From NCBI GenBank assembly GCA_002339085.1, contig DDDX01000018.1, positions 6,674-15,522 on the forward strand: DNA of 8,849 bases, in the 5' to 3' direction. Below are positions 6,029 through 8,849 of the stretch, piece after piece (the first letter of the stretch is position 1; every line of letters begins with the position of its first letter). The position numbers and the translations under genes are program-made. Under the pieces are notes generated by a model. That model saw only the letters and a program-made list of their open reading frames with translations, ran no database searches and was not told where the DNA came from. Source of the DNA: Cellvibrionales bacterium UBA1969. GTDB taxonomy: Bacteria > Pseudomonadota > Gammaproteobacteria > Pseudomonadales > UBA7434.

Positions 6029-7315
6029 TTAAGCTGCGTCGGTGTTGTTCTCTTGATTGACTACCGCTTTATCAAAGGTGATATGCATCGAGTCAATACC
6101 TTGCACAAAATTAGAGTGCAAGTATTTAATCTCACCAACAATTTGCGGATTATCCATGCGCGAAATCACCTCTTGTAACATGACCTTCATTTCTAGTTTG
6201 GCCAAGTTCATACCAAAACAGTTATGACGCCCAATACCAAAGGAACGAATTTTTCTACCAAGATCAGGTTCACGCTCAGCGCGATGAATATCAAATTCAT
6301 AAGTGTTATCGGGGAAAACTTCTTCATCAAAGTTAACACCATGATAATACAAAATAATTTTATCGCCTTCTCTGATTTCTACATTACCTAATTCTGGGGC
6401 AACAATATCTTGGGTAGCTGTTCGACGCATACAAATAAACGGCGTATTAAACCGCAGCATTTCATAAATTGCATCATCCATTTTTTCGGGGTGCTGTTGT
6501 AGATAACGATACTGATCTGGATTATTAATTAAATTCTTCATCGCATGGGTGATTGTGGTACGCGTACTCTCATTGCCGGCAGAGATAAGCATCAACACAA
6601 TCCAAGCAAACGTTTCATCTGAAATAGGCTCGCCATCAATTTTTCCGTTAAGAAGTTGACTGCTTACGTTATTTTCATCTGACCCGCGCCACTTCTTAGC
6701 TAATTCAAATGCATAAAACATCATTTCAGCAGCAGCAGCTTCTGCTTGTGCTTGACCATTAGCCTGGTCTACTGTTTCAGGGTCTTCGGAAAAGATCATC
6801 TTATTGGTCCACTCAAAAAACTTTTTACGGTCTTCAGGCGGAATATCAAAAAACTCAAGGATGACCAATAAAGGTAACTCGGCAGCCACATCGCGAACAA
6901 ACTCGCACTCACCGCGATCAATAACTTTATCAACGATACGTTTAGCGTGAGCTCGAATGCTAGACTCATAAGTCGCGACTTTTGCGGGCGAGAAGTGATC
7001 ACGGATTAACTTGCGGTATTCTAAATTTCGAGGCGGATCGAGATTCAAAAACATTCGGGTTTGAATGTTATCGACCATCTCTTGTTCCATTTCCATTGGA
7101 ATCGCGCCTCGACGCTCTGAAGAAAAAAGATGGTTATTTTTTGAAACAAAGTCTAAGGATGATTGCTGCGTTATCGCCCAAAAGGGCACACCACTCACAG
7201 GATCTTCTATCCAAACCGCAGGTCCTGCCTCTCGAATCCGAGCGATTTCAGCATTATCGAGGCCACCATCGGCAAAAGATGGGTCCATTAAATTCGCATA
7301 AGGACATTGTGACAT
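6029..7315 (-). CDS. Cytochrome P450 (bacterial soluble class)
   Basis: A heme-thiolate monooxygenase of 428 residues, normal for bacterial class I P450s and without a membrane anchor. Landmarks are the I-helix oxygen-activation motif AGNEST (246-251), the K-helix ExxR as EMLR (285-288), followed by RRTA (297-300), and the heme loop FGIGRHNCFG (359-368) with C366 the iron ligand. The LNLDPPR segment (90-96) is also typical of bacterial steroid- and terpene-type P450s. The enzyme would insert oxygen into a hydrophobic substrate using electrons from a ferredoxin and reductase not found here. Overall style recalls the CYP124/125/142 and terpenoid P450 groups, but I cannot assign a family number. 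The start is 7315, where AGAGGA lies seven bases upstream; an ATG at 7351 would add 12 residues atypical of the family. It is transcribed alone, divergent from the second SDR and convergent with the first. Confidence 0.94.
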   Translation of the reverse strand: MSQCPYANLMDPSFADGGLDNAEIARIREAGPAVWIEDPVSGVPFWAITQQSSLDFVSKNNHLFSSERRGAIPMEMEQEMVDNIQTRMFLNLDPPRNLEYRKLIRDHFSPAKVATYESSIRAHAKRIVDKVIDRGECEFVRDVAAELPLLVILEFFDIPPEDRKKFFEWTNKMIFSEDPETVDQANGQAQAEAAAAEMMFYAFELAKKWRGSDENNVSSQLLNGKIDGEPISDETFAWIVLMLISAGNESTRTTITHAMKNLINNPDQYRYLQQHPEKMDDAIYEMLRFNTPFICMRRTATQDIVAPELGNVEIREGDKIILYYHGVNFDEEVFPDNTYEFDIHRAEREPDLGRKIRSFGIGRHNCFGMNLAKLEMKVMLQEVISRMDNPQIVGEIKYLHSNFVQGIDSMHITFDKAVVNQENNTDAA

Positions 7316-7322
7316 GTTAAAT

Positions 7323-7328
7323 TCCTCT
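7323..7328 (-). promoter_or_regulatory. Ribosome binding site deciding the P450 start
   Basis: AGAGGA on the minus strand is seven bases from the ATG at 7313-7315. The further ATG at 7349-7351 has no such site, so the shorter protein beginning MSQCPYANL is preferred. Confidence 0.8.
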
Positions 7329-7461
7329 TTCAGTCGTCTAATTTTGATCATACTCAGTGTCTTCGCCGATGACGAGTGACCGTTTTGACATCAAACAAGT
7401 GATCTATTGAGTGATTACCACTTTTTATAGTTAAAGCAATTGACCTCGATGGCGCCTAAAC

Positions 7462-7478
7462 TTAGCATGTTTTGCTAA
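7462..7478. repeat. 17-bp perfect inverted repeat, candidate operator
   Basis: TTAGCA (7462-7467) and TGCTAA (7473-7478) are perfect inverted 6-mers around a 5-bp centre. The site sits near the middle of the divergent region, 101 bp from the SDR start codon and 147 bp from the P450 start codon. No T-tract follows. The size and placement fit a dimeric regulator site, but no regulator gene is present to match it to. Confidence 0.45.
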
Positions 7479-7578
7479 ACCATTGTTTCATTGAGTTAAT
7501 CACCTTGAGTTATATTGATAATTAGCGAACGACGTCAAACAGCCTTTTTATATGTCGTACAAAAATTAAGGTCAAATT

Positions 7579-8409
7579 ATGTTAAACACATTTGAAAATA
7601 AAATTGCTGTTATCACTGGTGCTGCCAATGGCATTGGCGCTGCTCTCGCTCATGGCTTTGCTCGCCAAGGAATGACCGTCGTGGTGGCAGATCTCGATGC
7701 CGCAGGTGCGCAAAAAACTGCAACATCGATTGGTGACGCCGCCATCGCCAAATCAGTCGATGTCGCTAATGCTGAGTCGGTGCAAGCACTGGCCGATTTT
7801 TGTTTTAGTGAGTTAGGTCAGGTTGACCTACTGATCAATAACGCCGGCGTATTTCAAGGTGGACTAAGCTGGGAGCGCAGCGTTGAAGACTGGGACTGGG
7901 CCTTTGGTGTCAATGTCTACGGCATTATTCACGGTATAAGGGCCTTCGTGCCGCGCATGATGGCGCAAGATACCTCTGGCCATGTGGTTAATACCGCGTC
8001 GGTTGCAGCCTATGTTGCCGGCCCCATGTCAGCACCCTATGTTGTTTCGAAGTCAGCCGCCTTATCGGTGACCGAATGCCTTGCCTTAGACCTTGAGATG
8101 GTTGGTTCAAAGATTGGCGCCAGCGTGCTGACCCCGAGTAACTTTAAAACCGGCATTGCGCAAACGGGCCACTTACGGCCTGCAACCTTGGGTAGCGATA
8201 CCAGCGAAGACGGCAAGCTTTGTGTTGAAGCACTGCAGTCGATGCTCGACACCGGCGCATCCCCCCAGGAGGCATTTGAGCCAGTGTTAGCAGGAGTTAA
8301 ATCTGGTACGTTTTTAATCGCCACAAAGCCCAGTTATCGCCAGCAGTTAACCACGCGTTATGAAGCATTACTTGAACAAAAATTGCCACCGATGACCGAA
8401 GTCGATTAG
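7579..8409 (+). CDS. SDR family NAD(P)-dependent oxidoreductase (canonical)
   Basis: A 276-residue classical SDR with every expected element: TGAANGIG (13-20), D38 at the end of strand 2 (favouring NAD over NADP), D61 for adenine contact, NNAG (87-90), and the catalytic tetrad N112, S141, Y154 and K158 (YVVSK). A tail of roughly 25 residues (PSYRQQL to the end) extends past the usual fold end. It should interconvert a hydroxyl and a ketone on a small or lipid-like molecule. Divergence from the P450 gene across a repeat-rich region suggests joint control, and an alcohol made by the P450 is an attractive substrate (inference). The ATG at 7579 has AAGG seven bases upstream. No membrane or signal sequence is visible. 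The exact substrate is unknown; hydroxysteroid dehydrogenase-type and other alcohol dehydrogenase roles are equally possible from sequence alone. Confidence 0.92.
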   Translation: MLNTFENKIAVITGAANGIGAALAHGFARQGMTVVVADLDAAGAQKTATSIGDAAIAKSVDVANAESVQALADFCFSELGQVDLLINNAGVFQGGLSWERSVEDWDWAFGVNVYGIIHGIRAFVPRMMAQDTSGHVVNTASVAAYVAGPMSAPYVVSKSAALSVTECLALDLEMVGSKIGASVLTPSNFKTGIAQTGHLRPATLGSDTSEDGKLCVEALQSMLDTGASPQEAFEPVLAGVKSGTFLIATKPSYRQQLTTRYEALLEQKLPPMTEVD

Positions 8410-8438
8410 CCAAGTAAAATAGGTATGTAAAAATTCAA

Positions 8439-8849
8439 TTAAGCTATGGCTTGCCGTGTCTCTTGCTTAATTTCTTCAACAGACTCAGCTAGCGCTGACA
8501 TCAAGGGTGTATAGTTTATTCCCAATGCTTTCTGTGCCTTAGTTCCGTCAAATAAAAGCGAACCTGCCGAGGTGGTTTTTAAAACATCAATCGGCAGCAT
8601 CGGTCTAACACCAGTTACCCTTGAAGCTAGCTCCATTACAGACGCAATCGGCTTTAGTATCGCCTCGGGGATATTCAGATCGGGCATGGGCACAGCAGCA
8701 AGATCGCCAATTAAATTGAAATACTCACGTGTCGTGGCGCGTTCAGCACCTACTAAGTAACGCTCACCAATCGTCTCTTCACGCATCACCGCCTGCGCAA
8801 TGGCTTCAACCGCATCGCCTAAATACACATAGGTATAGGTGGTATCAGC
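8439..8849 (-). CDS. NAD-dependent epimerase/dehydratase-like protein, C-terminal part
   Basis: The reading frame is open through the right edge, so the gene is cut by the window and its N-terminus, with the Rossmann glycine motif and YxxxK, is not visible. The 136 visible residues begin ADTTYTYVYLGDAVEAIAQAV, where YVYLGDAVEAI matches the conserved V(Y/H)VxDVAxA segment of extended SDRs. This is followed by GERYLVGAERATTREYF, a hydrophobic helix region (AILKPIASVMELASRVTG) and a closing FDGTKAQKALGINYTPL, as in dihydroflavonol-reductase-like, 3-beta-hydroxysteroid-dehydrogenase-like and hopanoid-associated epimerase-like proteins. A GTG at 8826-8828 is in frame but is an internal codon, not the start. 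The protein probably oxidises, reduces or epimerises a sugar, sterol-like or other alcohol. It converges on the second SDR with 29 bp between their stop codons and no hairpin terminator. Confidence 0.85.
   Translation of the reverse strand, partial: ADTTYTYVYLGDAVEAIAQAVMREETIGERYLVGAERATTREYFNLIGDLAAVPMPDLNIPEAILKPIASVMELASRVTGVRPMLPIDVLKTTSAGSLLFDGTKAQKALGINYTPLMSALAESVEEIKQETRQAIA

Larger units (their letters stand above)
7316..7578. promoter_or_regulatory. Divergent control region between P450 and second SDR
   Basis: This 263-bp gap contains no gene. It must hold the promoters for both the P450 (minus) and the SDR (plus), but I see no consensus -35/-10 pair with correct spacing on either strand. 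It is rich in short repeats: TTGAGT at 7407-7412, 7491-7496 and 7505-7510 (the last two extend to TTGAGTTA), GTGATTA at 7411-7417 mirrored by TAATCAC at 7497-7503, the palindrome GGCGCC at 7451-7456 and an inverted repeat at 7462-7478. This suggests operator sites for a regulator controlling both genes, possibly an inducer-responsive one (inference). AAGG at 7568-7571 is the SDR ribosome site. Confidence 0.55.

Noticed and set aside
6982..7320. Open frame antisense to the P450
   Set aside because: The P450 frame is fully supported by its motifs; the antisense product has no family features.

Overview
The window looks like a catabolic or lipid-modifying locus from a Gram-negative bacterium, most likely a marine gammaproteobacterium. 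That placement is an inference from the gene families, the moderate-to-low GC, the strong AGGA-type ribosome sites and the AT-rich intergenic DNA. There is no rRNA or other taxonomic marker, so it cannot be firmer. I see no mobile element, CRISPR array, tRNA or rRNA.

Layout, left to right. A plus-strand kinase-fold phosphotransferase (123-1244) runs tail to tail into a minus-strand pair: a second kinase-fold phosphotransferase (2085-3284) followed by a crotonase-family protein (1241-2059). A 188-bp divergent control region (3285-3472) separates this pair from a plus-strand pair: a phytoene-dehydrogenase/PYROXD2-like flavoprotein (3473-5086) and an SDR (5147-5989). A minus-strand cytochrome P450 (6029-7315) converges on that SDR. 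A second divergent control region (7316-7578) lies between the P450 and a second, canonical SDR (7579-8409). The window ends in the C-terminal part of a minus-strand extended-SDR epimerase/dehydratase-like protein (8439 to beyond 8849).

How the genes may work together (inference). The set is typical of breakdown or remodelling of a hydrophobic, probably isoprenoid, steroid-like or fatty-acyl molecule. The P450 would hydroxylate it, the SDRs and flavoprotein would oxidise or desaturate it, the kinase-fold proteins would phosphorylate a hydroxyl, and the crotonase would rearrange a CoA thioester. Two kinase-fold proteins beside a crotonase recall the phosphorylate-then-eliminate logic of LvaA and the ACAD10/ACAD11 kinases, but no acyl-CoA dehydrogenase, CoA ligase, thiolase or ferredoxin is present here. 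The substrate cannot be read from the sequence.

The points most worth a second look are an SDR whose catalytic tyrosine is histidine (5690-5692), a crotonase lacking both canonical hydratase glutamates but with an aspartate in the isomerase position, the paired but diverged kinase-fold proteins, and repeat-rich intergenic control regions.
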